Of a DNA stretch of 64,000 nt, positions 12,668 to 24,979 are shown piece by piece. Where the stretch lies: positions 7,464,501 to 7,528,500 of the forward strand of contig NC_071669.1 of assembly GCF_028554725.1 (NCBI RefSeq), read 5' to 3'. A model generated the notes under the pieces. The model had not been told where the DNA came from. It saw only the letters and a program-made list of their open reading frames with translations, and did no database searches. The stretch's first letter is position 1. Each line of letters opens with the position of its first letter. This DNA comes from Zeugodacus cucurbitae. Lineage: Eukaryota; Arthropoda; Insecta; Diptera; Tephritidae. A program made the position numbers and the translations under genes.

Positions 12668-14204
12668 CATAGAGGCCAAAGGGACATCCAACTACTTTTA
12701 TTAGTATTTTTTGACCCAGAAGATTCGAGTTCATATCTTATCCTAAAAAAGGGGTTCAACGAAATATGAAAGGATCTCAAAGTCACAGTTTGGTCTGTAG
12801 TTTCGTTTAGTGACATAATTTGTTGGTTTTTCCTCGAAAGACCTGTCGGTAAGAGCATTATCCTTCGTGGTAATTATCCTTGAATAATGATATCCATTGG
12901 TTGTCTAAAGTCTATATTAAGGACTTCTAAGGGACCTGATTTGAGGATCTTGTTGTTGACACGTGGTACTACCAGATCGACTTGAAGAATATGTCTTTTT
13001 GAAAAAAATATGAATTCCTTCAGTCTTACACCATTTTTGCACAACAAAAAATCTTAAAAGTGAATTTTTGATTATTTCACATCTCTTTGATTGATTTTAT
13101 GCCATTTTATATAAAATATTCCGTACTAAGAGCTCTTCTGTTAAATAAGCTCACTTGTTGAAAAATTGAAATTCGACCGATTTAAATTGCAAGCAAATAA
13201 ATGCAATTTAAAAGCGCTTTATTTTTGGCAGAAAGCATTTTTCGCACACGTGCAAACATGATTAAAATATATATGTATGTACAAGATGTGTAATACCTTT
13301 GGGAAAAATTTTGCCAGCTCAAACATGCTGTATGAATATTTGCTTGTGTGAATTATGCAGCACTTTTTGCATAAACGGATTACACGCGCTCAACACTCAC
13401 TCGCATATGTGTGCGTGTGCGTGCGTGGGCGTGTGCAAAAGTTTAGCATTTCACTTTGGCTAATTGATGAAATCAAGCGCTTGTAACTTTAAAATATTTC
13501 ACTCCAACACACATACACAAAAGCAACAACATACAGCTGTAGGTCAGCAGCTTGCTTATTTTGTAATACGAGCGCAAATACGAACTGTAACTTTTCGTTA
13601 CATAAAACTATGTACAAGCAATTAACCCACATCATGGTCAAACAACAACAAAAACAAACACACTCAGAGACACGCATGCTAATATTGCAGGAGAAAAAAA
13701 AGAAGATTTATGGTTATGTGCTGGGAAAGTGAGAGGATTATATTTTTTTGAGTGGGGTAAAGGACATTATTTCAAACGGCTTGTGCTTATGTATTTACAT
13801 AAGCTACATATATACTGTAAGATATATTACATGTAAGCTTCTGTGTATGTATGTATGTATATAAATTTGCATAGTTCTCTTTTATTTATTTATTTTTTCA
13901 GTTCGACCTCAAAAACTAGTTATTTGCTGTGTCTAGTTGTGCGTCCATGACTGATCGTCGTCGTTGTGCTACTTAAGTATTCAAATCGAATCACAGTTTG
14001 TTGGCTGAAATTCTAAATTTCAACGTCAACACACGCGTGTCACTCTCAGTCACTCACTCACTCACGCGCTTTCATATATATGGAACACGTTAACCCATTT
14101 ATGCCCACAAGCAATGGCATGCCGTACAAAAAATTTAATGGTGGTTGAAAAAGTGATGTCTGGATATAGAATATGTGCTTATAAACACATTAAGGACATA
14201 GTTG
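12668..14204. other. Gene-free stretch
   Basis: No gene recognised. It contains a TG/CG-rich run near 13405-13435, GTAT repeats near 13846-13860 and CACTCACTCACTCA at about 14048. Confidence 0.55.
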
Positions 14205-15090
14205 AGAATAACGAAATTTTCGGGATTGGAAAATTAATTTTTTTTTTTTATATTTTTTACTGTTATTTTTCGAGCTATGTAGACTGTACTAATGAAATGG
14301 ATAAGTTAATTTTGGAAAAGAATTAATCCCGAAATTTCGGGATTCGAAATTTTAAAACTTTTGCTCTAATATTTGTTCATAATGAATTATTTCAAAGCTA
14401 AATTACTTTTTTTATAAAAAGGATTCGAATTTTGGGATCCCGAAATTGAGACTAAACGATTTCGATATTAAAAAAAATACGTTTATTGTACTTTTTTATA
14501 CTATTAATGAAACGAGTAAAATAATTTTAACTAATTTTGGGAATCCCGAAATTTCGGCACTGAACAATTTTAGTGTATTTTTCTGATATTTACTCATAAT
14601 AAGTAATTTTAAAGCTAAAAAAAATTCATAAAAAACGATTCGAATTTCGAGTAACCGAAAATGAGACTAAAAGATTTCGGGATTAAAAAATATACTTTTT
14701 TGTACTTTTTTAAGTTATTTGTACTAATAATGAAACGAATCAAATAAATTCAACTAAATTTGTGAATCCCGAAATTTGGGGACTGAAAAATTTTAGTGTA
14801 TTTACCTGATATGTACTTATAATGAATAATTTTAAGGCTAAAAAAAAATTTCATAAAAAAGGATTCCCATTTCGGGATTCCGAAAATAAGACTAAATGAT
14901 TTCGGGATTAAAAAAGTATGTTTATTGTACTTTTTTAAGTAATTCTTACTAATAATGAAATTAATAAATCAATTTTGGGAATCCCGAAATCTCGGGATCG
15001 AAAATTTTTAATGTAATTTTTCTGATATTTTCTAAAAAATAATTAATTTAAAAATAATTTAATAATTTTTCAAAAAAATTTCGAGATCCT
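14205..15090 (+). repeat. Tandem array of about 217-bp units with palindromes
   Basis: The block AATCCCGAAAT starts at 14325, 14542, 14765 and 14980, giving unit lengths of 217, 223 and 215 bp. A partial unit precedes 14325. Each unit carries a TTCGGGATT/AATCCCGAA palindrome near its start and, about 100 bp later, a related GATTCGAATTTYGGGAT block followed by GAGACTAAAYGATTTCG, then T-rich sequence and TACTAATAATGAAA. A perfect 20-bp palindrome, AATCCCGAAATTTCGGGATT, lies at 14325-14344. Units are diverged, with frequent indels. No coding capacity is conserved. Satellite-like origin is likely. Confidence 0.92.
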
Positions 15091-16689
15091 GACTATAAAA
15101 ACTAGTTTACCATTCAAGAAATATGTAAAAATATCTTATTTTGTTTTTGTAATAACGCTATCACAGACCGCATGTCCTTGTCTGAGCAAATCCCTTATCA
15201 AACTCATATGAACATACAAAGCGCGAATATGTCTACGTAAATATATACTAACACATATGTACACCCGCGACAGCACGCTTCTACACCCCGCTTGCATGCC
15301 ATTCATTATCCTGTTTGCGCTTTTCAACGCCACTAAAACAGTGCTTTATTGCATTTTGCTCGCCTTTTTTACTTCAATAAACACACGCATTCAACTAAAC
15401 AAGCACAACAACAACAATGTCTGCTACAACTGTATGTATGTAAGTGTGTTACACGTGCATATTGCGATTTATTGCTGCCATGTCCTTGAATGGTTGCTTT
15501 AACTCTGGCTTTGGCTTTGGAGGGCTGGGCGTGCTGACTACCATGAGCGCAGCGTTTGCTTGTTGTTGACGTGTTGCGGTGCATAAAAGTTTGCCTCAAC
15601 AATGCAACTACAACAACAACGCACACAAAAAAACCAAACTAAATAACAATATATGCATGTAAGGAAGCATGTAGTATGTACTTCAGCGCGCAAACATGTA
15701 CACCCTCTACTACAGACTTGCATATATGGTACTATCTTCATCGTCCCCTCCTCAACGCCATTCTATTGATGCTTGTGGCATTTCGATGCGGCTGCTGTGG
15801 CATGTGTTGTTGTGGTCCGCTTCTATGTGGTTGTTACATTGTTAGACATTTGTTGGCCATCATCATTTCATGCGACGGTGTGTGTGTAGTTGTTTCGTTG
15901 TGTGTTTGTAGTTTCATTACTCCGGGTAATGTGTCGTTTCATTGGCACCAATGACACTTATTGAGCAGCTAGCCAGTCAGCCAGCCAACTCTTATTGTCT
16001 GCATTCGGTGGTACTTGGTTGTCTGGGTTCGAGACGTTGCCTTAAGCTTGATTTGGTGAAGTTTATCGGTTTGATTTGATATGTATACTTAAAGTGTTTA
16101 TATTTTTGGGAAAAAATGTGAAAGGTATTATTTCATATAGCGGCAAGAAGACAACTAGTAACAATGTAGTGACACTTATAGTGTGGACTCTATTTCAATA
16201 AAGTATTTAGTTACAACCACTTTAACTCATAGGCCTCACGATGCCAGACGAGTAATGAAATGTCATTAATAATAATTTATAAATACTCATATGATCCTCT
16301 GAAGGATAACGGTTTGGTGAATTCTCAAATATCATTGAAAAGCATGTCTCTTCTCTGTGACCTAGACCCTAGACTCTTCAATTTTTGCATTGTAGTTTGA
16401 GCAACATATGTCCTATACATATTCCCCGCATATATCACAAATTTTTATAGAGTCCAGTATACCAAATAGATATAAATACTATCCGGAATCTATATTCAGA
16501 TATGATCTTATTCCAAGAATTATACATACCACAGATTGTGGTTACACACATTTCATTAAACAGATATTCGAGTTTGTATCCTACGACAAGTTATGGACAT
16601 CTTGGAAACACATCACATTCAGTATGAGAACAAACTACCTTCAAGAATCTTCAAATTGCTAAAGGTTTATGGTCCATTGAGTCAATATA
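15091..16689. other. Gene-free stretch
   Basis: No gene recognised. A Cys-rich reading frame over 15780-15850 reflects TGTTGTGG/GCTGCTG simple sequence rather than a protein family. GTTGTT and CAACAA runs are common. Confidence 0.55.
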
Positions 16690-17818
16690 TTAGGTTGTCA
16701 AACCTGTCTTTTTAATTTCGCGGCTATGTATACAGCGCAACAGAGCCCGTATCTGGCAATACTATACATCTTTCAAAGGTCTTGATATAACCTACAAAAC
16801 GACGCTATAACCTACAAAACTATGCATGATTAGTTTGGATATTGCGTACAACAGTTATAGACGTGTAAACATGGAGTTCACTAACGCCAAAATTCGCGCT
16901 ATTTTAAAGTTTACCTTTGTTAAAGGCAAATCTGCAAGAGAAACGTTTAGTGAGATTAATTAATGGTGTTCTTTGGGCGATGGTACTCTATCACTTCGAA
17001 CAGCGGAGGAATGGTTTCGACGATTCAGAACGGGTGAAAACGACACCATGGATAAGCCAGCCGGCGGAAGACCTATGACGACGAATACCGAACAAATCAT
17101 GGAAAACAACAGACCGGCATGTGGCATCTCATCAAACCATTTTAAATCATCTGCAGAAGGACGGAAACACGAAAAAGCTTGATGTTTGGGTGCCGCATAA
17201 TTTGACGCAAAAAAACCCTTCTGGACCAAATCAACGTCTGCGATATGCGGCTGAAAAGGAACTAACTTCACTGATTTTTTAAACGAAGGCCGGTGAATCT
17301 TCCCAAACAGTGGCCAAGCCGGGATTGACGGCTAGGAAGGTTTTGCTGTGTGTTTGGTGGGATTGGAAGGGAATCATCCACCATGAGTTGCTACCAAATG
17401 GTCAGACGCTTAATTCTACCATCTACTGCGAACAACTGGACCGCTTGAAGCAGGCGATCGTTCAGAAGCGTCCAGAATTGGCTAACAGGAAGGGTGTAGT
17501 GTTCCACCAACGTTGTTGACTCGTCAGAAGCTACGGGAGCTCGGATGGGAGGTTTTATCGCATCCACCATATAGCCCGGACATAGCCAAGTAAATACCAC
17601 CTGTTCCTGTCCATGACAAACGCCCTTAGTAGTGTAAAGTTGAACTCAAAAGAGGCTTGTGAAAAGTGTCTGTCCGAGTTCTTCGCAAATAAGGAGGGGG
17701 CTTCTACGATAATGAAGTTGCCGTCTAGATGGAAAGCTCGAAAAATATTTTAAAGTCGTCGTTCTTTCATTTCCGACCTTTTTCCACTTCTGTGAAAAGT
17801 GTAGAGCCTCAACTTAAC
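16690..17818 (+). mobile_element. Mariner element relic, DD34D type
   Basis: It encloses a broken mariner transposase (16871-17753). The left end TTAGGTTG at 16690 is typical of mariner terminal repeats and has a TA just before it. A diverged inverse, CAACTTAA, lies at 17811-17818, but a clean TA duplication is not visible on that side, so the right end is uncertain. The element is about 1.1 kb, shorter than the usual 1.3 kb, because of internal deletions. It is immobile by its own means. Confidence 0.85.
16871..17753 (+). pseudogene. Mariner transposase pseudogene lacking all catalytic Asp
   Basis: It starts at the ATG at 16871 with MEFTNAKIRAILKFTF and KGKSARETFSEIN, then a TAA (about 16961). 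It continues LSLRTAEEWFRRFRTGEN and GGRPMTTNTEQIME, which is the paired-like helix-turn-helix region. After a deletion of about 10 codons and a frame change come HQTILNHLQKDG and KKLDVWVPHNLTQKN, then a deletion over the GDEKW region. KAGESSQTVAKPGLTARKVL, LCVWWDWKGII and QKRPELANRKGVVFHQ follow. The DNARPHT block is missing, then TRQKLRELGWEVL and HPPYSPDIA. In the final SDYH block the Asp codon reads AAA. All three catalytic aspartates of the DD34D triad are therefore deleted or substituted. The minus-strand ORF over 16960-17271 is an antisense shadow. Confidence 0.95.
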
Positions 17819-19784
17819 ATGAAATTACAACGGCTTATTTCGAATTCCTATTTGAAACGTTTATTGATCTGCTGATGCGTAGAATTGTTATATGGACAGC
17901 AACGGTAGATATTTGAAGATTTATGTTTCTTAATGGTCTCATATCGATTCGTGACTGAGCCGGGAAACATTTGCTTGTTCTTTTCAAATACACATCTGAT
18001 ATTAATAGCTGTCTTATGTAGTCCATTTTTATTATAAACAACTCTAAAGTGCCTATGCTAATTGTTCAGCTCATTATATCATCCCATTCTACAACGTCAT
18101 ACAATATTGCCAACCACTTTACTATTAAGCATTCCATAACAAGCACTTCATTGTTCAATTTCTCGCGCAACTATATGACACATTTAATTGACCGGAATTT
18201 GTTGTAATTAAATTTATTGAATTAAAACTTCCACAAAGTGCATTATTTCAGCATAAAAATTTAATGCAAATGCACAATTTTTTATTTTTTGCTGCACCGT
18301 AAATCCATCAATTATGCGCGCAATCATTCCTGTGTGTTTTTTTTCTGCTGCTGCCGAGCTGCCATTACTGCTGACTCCATCTAACTATCTGTCCGTGTAT
18401 AAATATCCATTCACTTACAATTGTGCTGGCTGTCACAGTCAATAAAGCGCAACGTTGAATGATTGTTATGTGCATAATGCACATCCTGTGCAGCCAACAA
18501 GACGTGGTACTGGAGCTGCTGCTGGAGCATATCGGGATATATATGAATATCTGAATATCCTTCACTACAACTATAAAGCTGCTGAGCTTGGACAGTGTTT
18601 CTTCACTGCTTATGAGTGAGTAAGCGTGTCTCTGTGTGCAACATTGCACTTGCCTGCTGCCACTCCTGCTCTTCCGCCTTCGGTGCGCATAAATAGCCAA
18701 ATAATAAAAATTTCGTGCACACTAACCTACTTTATGAGCTTCCGCTGCGTACGCTTGCTTGTCTCGCAGTTTTTTCTGTGATTTTTTTTCCGTTTTTGCT
18801 TCACTTTGCTGCGCGCCGCGTTGCTATGCGATCTTTGCGTGCATCATTCATCATCATTCGTAATGCCAGCAGCAGGGCAGTAAGGCCAGCGCGTACTTTG
18901 TACTTTTGTATATTTGTATGGATATCTATGTGTGCGTGTCGATAGCAACGGATGACCGAGTCACTGTTTAAACGGCAGCTACTTTTATAGGGTCTCTTAC
19001 GTATGTATATACTTATATATATACACATTTTATTTATAAGCATGCTTTAATATATATAGCTGCTCGTGTATAAGCCGTGAAAAGTCATTGTCCTTTTGTG
19101 CGCATAACAATCATCCTTGTTCCGGGCGTTTCTTCGGCCACGCTCTGCTCTACACAGCTTAATGAACAATTCATGTCAATCGCTAATTACCCTAGCATCC
19201 TGATAGTAAAGTAACGGTAGTGGAAGTGTTATATTGTAGCGGCAATTCCGTTCTCTCGCTCTTCCACTCACTGCTTCAGCTGTGATCTCTCGCTCTTGCA
19301 TATTACTTGACTTTCTGCTTTACTAAAACACAATAGTGTATGAAATTGCTCAGCTGACTTCAGTTGCCTGATGTTGTTGCTTTCTACTAATTTTTTTGTT
19401 GTTACTGCTCTCTAGTAACTTTCCATCCGCTTTGCTGGCCATAACAATGCCACATTTATTGAGCTTAGCGCGCAAGCGAGAAAAAAGAAACTATCAACCG
19501 TGCGCTGTTGATTTTGATCTAGCCTACTTTTTACGCCAATTTATTCGTGTCCCCCTCTTAACATCTCATTCTCATGCACTCATTGTGTCTTATCTTGGCT
19601 TGAGCATTTAGCTCATCCCATGTAGTGTATTTGTTGTTGCTGTGCATTGCGCTTGACTTTATCATTTCATTGCTGTTGATTGGTAGCGGCAATTTTTATC
19701 CGCTTGAAATAGTTGAGTATTCTGCACGATTTATTACTTTTTGCTCTGATATCTAAGTAGATATATAGATGTTTAACTGAATAT
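17819..19784. other. Gene-free stretch, partly CT-rich
   Basis: No gene recognised. CTCTCGCTCTTCC and TCTCTCGCTCTTGC around 19250-19300 are GAGA-type sites on the minus strand. Poly(T) runs occur near 18340 and 18785. Confidence 0.5.
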
Positions 19785-20527
19785 TATGGTGGTACTTAAA
19801 ATCAAAAATAGTTTTTTTGCAAAAGAGGCTCGTAGGTCTCAATCACTAGGCTTTACTAATTCAGTCGGAACCTTGATTTTTGAATTTTGTTCGGATTTCG
19901 CGCGAACTAAAGCAATTTTTATAGGGGTCAAAGGTTAACTTTCTTTAGGAGTGTTGAAAAATTATATTTTTTCATATTTAATACACCAAATAGACACTAA
20001 AAGATACATATCATATACATTTTTCAAAACTGAAACTTAATCACCCATGCGACTAAGATCAAAAGGTGTCTCATAAAGGTCAAAGTTCAACTTCAACTTC
20101 GTGGTACTTAAAGTCGAAAGAGTTTTATTTTTTAAATAAAGCTCGTAATTCTCAATCACTAGGTTCTACTAATTCAGTCGAAGCCATGACTTAAGGGATT
20201 TGTTCGGATTTCGCGAGAACTTAAGCATTTTTTATAGGGGTCAAAGGTCAACTTTCTTTAGGAGTGTTGAAAAATTATATTTTTTTCATATTTAATACAC
20301 CAAACAGACACTAAAAAATACATATCATATAAATTTTTCGAAACTGAAACTTAATCACCCATCCGACTATGATCAAAAGGTGTCGCATAAAGATCAAAGG
20401 TCATTTCAAAAAATCAATTAAAAAAATTGAAATTTTTTCGTTTAATATACAAAACAAACACTACCGAGAGCACTTTATACAAGTTGTTGAGGCCTAAAAA
20501 TTTTCAAATTAAAAGAACCACCCTAAT
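19785..20527 (+). repeat. Dispersed repeat with DR1 sites, internally duplicated
   Basis: Two tandem units with a period of about 311 bp start at 19788 and 20100 (GGTACTTAAA). Each holds CTCAATCACTAGG, TACTAATTCAGTCG, TTTGTTCGGATTTCGCG, ATAGGGGTCAAAGG, CTTTAGGAGTGTTGAAAAAT and CTTAATCACCCATSCGACT. The left end, ATGGTGGTACTTAAAA, and the right end, whose reverse complement reads TAGGGTGGTTCTTTTAA, are inverted relatives of each other. This suggests a terminal-inverted-repeat element of about 745 bp. DR1-like AGGTCA repeats occur at 19925-19937, 20077-20089, 20238-20250 and 20391-20403. No transposase is present. The same family lies inverted at 12243-12667. Confidence 0.88.
20238..20250 (+). 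promoter_or_regulatory. DR1 nuclear-receptor-type site
   Basis: GGGTCAAAGGTCA, one base from the AGGTCAAAGGTCA consensus, inside the second unit of the repeat. It corresponds by position to GGGTCAAAGGTTA at 19925 in the first unit. Confidence 0.35.
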
Positions 20528-20850
20528 ACTATATAAATCAATATACACTTCGCAAGCAAGGTCCTTAAGGATAGTGGATCTACGATAAAAAGAATTGAGT
20601 CTGAAACAATACTTCAATCGATTTTTGAAGACCACCCTAATACATCTACATGGAGACTAAAATTTATGTGTATACGAATTTATACTCTATCAGCAAGGAC
20701 CTTAAGAACAATATTTGTATGAAAAAATATTTTAATACTAAAAATTTCTTTCAATTAATATTTAAGAACCACCCTAGTAATCTTATACATACCCCCACAT
20801 AGAGCAGTATACGAATATCTACTCGACAAGCGTTGTCCTTCAGAACAATG
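20514..20850 (+). repeat. Short tandem units bounded by ACCACCCTARTA
   Basis: AACCACCCTAATA-type boxes lie at about 20516, 20627 and 20768. Between them, GCAAGGTCCTTAAGGATAG, then GCAAGGACCTTAAGAACAA, then GCGTTGTCCTTCAGAACAA mark equivalent positions of diverged units of roughly 111 and 141 bp. The first unit is also present, inverted, at 12243-12318, so this tail moved or was duplicated together with the DR1 repeat. Confidence 0.75.
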
Positions 20851-21899
20851 CGAACTAAATTAACCAACACTCCCACATATTTAATTGCTTTACTTGAGCA
20901 GCTATTTTGCGCCTGCACTTCCATGCCATCCTTTGCTCAACCCACCTCACACCCCTCCTCCCCATGAACTCATCATCAATATGCTATTATGCGCGCATAA
21001 GAAAATTGCAAAAAAACAACGAAAAGTTACAGTAAAATCTACTAAAAAAAAGTCGTGCAACAGTGGTAGTGGATATGCGCTTCATTCATTCGCAGCTGTC
21101 ATGCAATGCCCACAAGCGTTGATAAGTCAATTAGGTTTAGCCTTAATTTGCTTGCATGCACTATATCTACAAAAAAATAAAATAGATTGAAAAAGAGAAA
21201 TAAAAAAAATTAAAAAGCAGTAATAGAGAGGCACAGCAAGCCTCAGAACAAAAAAAAATTAAGAAAGATCGATAAAAAATTGAGTAATTACAAATTGGGT
21301 TATTCAGGCTGATAAGTAACACACAAGCCTACTAGTAAGGAGAAATATATGTCTTACGCAACAGCAACACTTTACCCTCAAAAGGCGTAAGCACCCTGTA
21401 AAGCTTTCACTCACCAACACTACTACAATTTCGTGAATGATGGCAATTAATAAATACATGCGAGGCTATTGTTTCGGAAAAGCTGAAGCGAGAAGCGAGA
21501 GGTACATTGGTACTTATATGTCAGCAAGTGCTTACGAAAAAAATTTGCGTAGAAAGTGAAAGCTCTTAGAAATTGTAAGACTTCAATGCACTAATTGAAG
21601 CTTTGTCTGAAGGCGCTATCATTGGACATAGCGGCGGAGAAAAAATAGTGAAGACAAAGCAACTACGTACGTGAAAAGCTTGATTGGACAGCTGACGTCA
21701 GAATTGACAATTTGACAGTGATGTGAAATTGATGATTCAAAGAGTAGTCATTGTTGATATTTTCGAACTTTTTAACTAAAGCTCAACGGACTTTGGCTTT
21801 TTCGCAAGTTTAAGAAAAGGAGCACTATTTCTAACTCCAACTGACTTCACTTTTACTTATTAGGTGCTTTAACTCTCAATATATAATCCGTTTATATCT
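20851..21899. other. Gene-free stretch
   Basis: Nothing recognised. The 101-residue ORF at 20885-21190 has no domain and includes poly-Lys from A-runs. Confidence 0.5.
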
Positions 21900-22200
21900 T
21901 CTAAGATTTGAAAGCTTATCTCAATGAAAAGGTCATTAAAAGTTCATTTGTGACCTCAAACTGAGTTGTCCTTTTGTTTCGAGGCATAAGTGTCTTTTAC
22001 ACCACCTCCGTCTACCACGAACTATTTTTTCTTATCTTAAGTACTTTCTTCGATTACCTTTGAAAAGCTCTTTAAAGGCTTCGAGGTCAAAAAAAAGCTC
22101 ATTTGGAACCTCAAACGGATTTGTCCGTCTCTTGTTTTGGGGTATAAATGTCTCACCACAATATTTTTCAAGTTTCTCAAGTATTTGTCACTACATTATT
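21900..22200 (+). repeat. Two-copy diverged tandem repeat, period 155 bp
   Basis: The block CATTTGTGACCTCAAACTGA then GTTGTCC (about 21944) recurs as CATTTGGAACCTCAAACGGA then TTTGTCC (about 22099). Both are followed by TTTTGTTTCGAGGCATAAGT-like sequence and TCTYACACC. AAAGCTC blocks continue to about 22250. Confidence 0.78.
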
Positions 22201-22250
22201 CAGATTCTTTGTAAAGCTCATTAAAAGCTCCATTCGAAAGCTTCAATAAA

Positions 22251-24030
22251 AAGCTCCGATATTATTTAAAATCTCATATTCTTGAATTTAAGCTTTAAAG
22301 ACGCTGATAACAGCTTCTTCATTATATTATTAGATTGTATAAGAATGAGATCTGTAATAAAAGCTGACTCTCTAATCAAACCACATAATGCAAATCCAGC
22401 CTGGAGGACTAAATCTTGATTTACAGGTGGTCGAACGACAAATGCTAGTCAAAGTTGTAAAATATATGATTTCGGTTCGGAGAATGTTCACTTTCGACAG
22501 CTGTTCATACTTTCAAAATATTATCTGGGTTATTAGTGAATGAAAAATATATCTGTTCAATAAACATGCAGTTTGAGAACTGTTCAGAATCAGAATGTTT
22601 GATTCCTTCAGTTCTAGTTGGACTAAAGATAAACAATGAGAACATCGAAAAACATCATTCGATGCCAAGATTTTAGTCAGAAGTCTTTCAAAAGTTGGTC
22701 AAATAAACTGATACTGGCCACGAGGGACTACTTAAACTAAGGACATTATTTTAAAGATATATCTGTAGTTCAAAGAAATAAATATATTTTATGGAGCAGT
22801 AATTCATTCTTTAAGACTATCTAAAGCCACAGCGGCCATCGCTACACGTCATCTGATAGTTACACCTAATTTATGGTTAAACACGTACCTTAGATATAGC
22901 AGAAAGAGTACATACGACGGATTAAATGTGTTACTTCATATTAGCTCTAAGCGAAGCAACTACAAGTCAACTCAGCTAATGTTCTGAGCAACGCCACAGC
23001 ACATACGTCTCATACGCTCGTCCAGCAGCGAGCTGATCAAATTAACGCCTAATTTATGTTCGTGTTGTTGACTATTTTCATGACAGCAACTGCATCAGCC
23101 ACATACGATTAGGCAGGCAGTTACACACAAATAAATGTGGCTATGTACTATCTAGATTTGTGAGCTGCACGAATTGTATTTCATCAGCCGTTGATCACGC
23201 ATACGAGTATACTACACCTATTTTAGCTCATATAACCAATCAAGCGAGCAACCATTCATCCATTCACCGGTCATTTATTCGTGCCGTAAGCTCGCCAGAC
23301 TGTCTGTCAGCCAATTTCAGTCATTTGTATGCCGCCTAATGTGCTTTAGCTTCATTAGTTGGCCAACAAGGATATCCATGGCTCGAACATTACCTTATAT
23401 ATGCTTATCCACCATTACTCCGACGCCATGGAGGCTCTCTAACACTTTAATAGTTAGTTGCTATTGACGTTGTTGGCTGGCAGTCAATTGTATTTGACAT
23501 ATGTTTCATTTAAGGCGAAGAATAATGGTTTGCAATTTACTTGCGGTACTTACGCTCACACACGCACACACATGGATTTACATTTAGGTTTGCTGGTAAG
23601 GATTTCCTTGTAGCACAGGTGGGTGGTATAGTTTTACGAGTATTACTCTAAATATAGGTCAATGTGGGATTGAAGTGTTGCCAGTAGTACTTGTAATTGC
23701 AGTAAATGGCAGCGGTTGCAAGGCGTAACAATGGAAATGCATTCGTGGCTTAAAACATGTCAACAGCAAGGACATTAAATGCACTTTTGAACGATTGAAG
23801 GATTTTTGTCGCTGATTAATTACAGTTGTGGCCAAAATCGATAAACGAAATGTGTCGAACAATCAATCAATTAATTGTAAACACTCGAAATGCCTGTGCA
23901 ATTCTACGATTTAATGAACGCTATTGTGAGTGGAATAATTGCGTTTGATTGAGTAGTGACAAGCAGCTGCAAGCAATTTAATTTGGAGCACATTTTAATA
24001 GTTGCAATAATGATAAAAACTGTCTTTAGG
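22251..24030. other. Gene-free stretch
   Basis: No coding region recognised. CA-rich sequence near 23555-23572. Isolated half motifs AAGGATAT (23366) and AAGGACAT (23767) related to the array that follows. Confidence 0.5.
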
Positions 24031-24053
24031 GCATGTCCTTTCATATATCCTTT
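24031..24053 (-). repeat. Compound motif copy 1
   Basis: Minus strand AAAGGATATATGAAAGGACA then TGC. The second core is intact, with GACA replaced by GAAA before it. Confidence 0.85.
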
Positions 24054-24298
24054 ATTATAATATTTTGCTATAATCCTTTTAAAAATAAGGAAATTGCCAC
24101 TAAATGCATAGATTTTGATATCGAAATGATTTTTGATTCATTTTAAAGCCTAAATAATATTTATCATCAATAATTGAAAAAGTTTCGATTGTCCAACTCC
24201 TTCAATTTCGAAACTTAAACTTAAAGTGCGCCACAATTTATATAAGCCTTTTACGGAACTAAATACATACTTTTAAAGAATATGTATGCAGTTTAGCT

Positions 24299-24322
24299 CA
24301 TATCCTGTCATATATCCTTTTT
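24299..24322 (-). repeat. Compound motif copy 2
   Basis: Minus strand AAAAAGGATATATGACAGGA then TATG. Both cores are intact, with T in the variable position. Confidence 0.88.
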
Positions 24323-24551
24323 CGGTAAATGTGATTTTTCATATAGTTTCACATTTTTAATATTATTAACATGCAGTAAACACAATTAATTGTATTTTTA
24401 TTATAAATAATAGTTTTAGTATGGTCCAACATATTTTAGTGCTACAGCATTAATCTTACAAATATTTTAATTATCATATTATGGCAGAACAAGCCACCAA
24501 CAACGTTTTATGCAATAAATTAACTGTCCGTTATATGCCATTATAATTACT

Positions 24552-24573
24552 AGTGTCCTGCCATATATCCTTG
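24552..24573 (-). repeat. Compound motif copy 3
   Basis: Minus strand CAAGGATATATGGCAGGACA then CT. The A-tract is lost but both cores are intact. Confidence 0.85.
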
Positions 24574-24979
24574 ACATTGAGTCATTATCAAGAAAAAATA
24601 TATGTAAAAATTAACTAAGCACTGAAAAACGGCTTGCGAATGCTCAGTTATCTTTACAAGTTTTGTTTACGATGTCAAAAATGTGTATAATTCATGTTAA
24701 TAAGATAAAAATATGGGTTAATGCTGTTTTGACATGCGTATATGATTTATAATGTTGTAGTGTTTGAAATTTTTGTGGTAATTAGTGATAAAAACTTATA
24801 AGTTCAACTTCATTATCAAAACAATAAATTAGTCATACGTTTCGTTATATACAACTTGTTTTTTATGCATATTCCTTCAAAATTTGCATAAATTTTCTAG
24901 CTTCTTTACTCCTTACAACAAGTAGTTTACAATGCTGCATACAATCCACTAAAATTTAATTAAATATTTTAAATTTTTG

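Noticed and set aside
15676..15954. Cys-rich ORF (GCCGMCCCG)
   Set aside because: Caused by TGTTGTGG and GCTGCTG simple sequence, with no recognisable cysteine spacing.
16960..17271. 103-residue minus-strand ORF
   Set aside because: It is the antisense of the mariner transposase.
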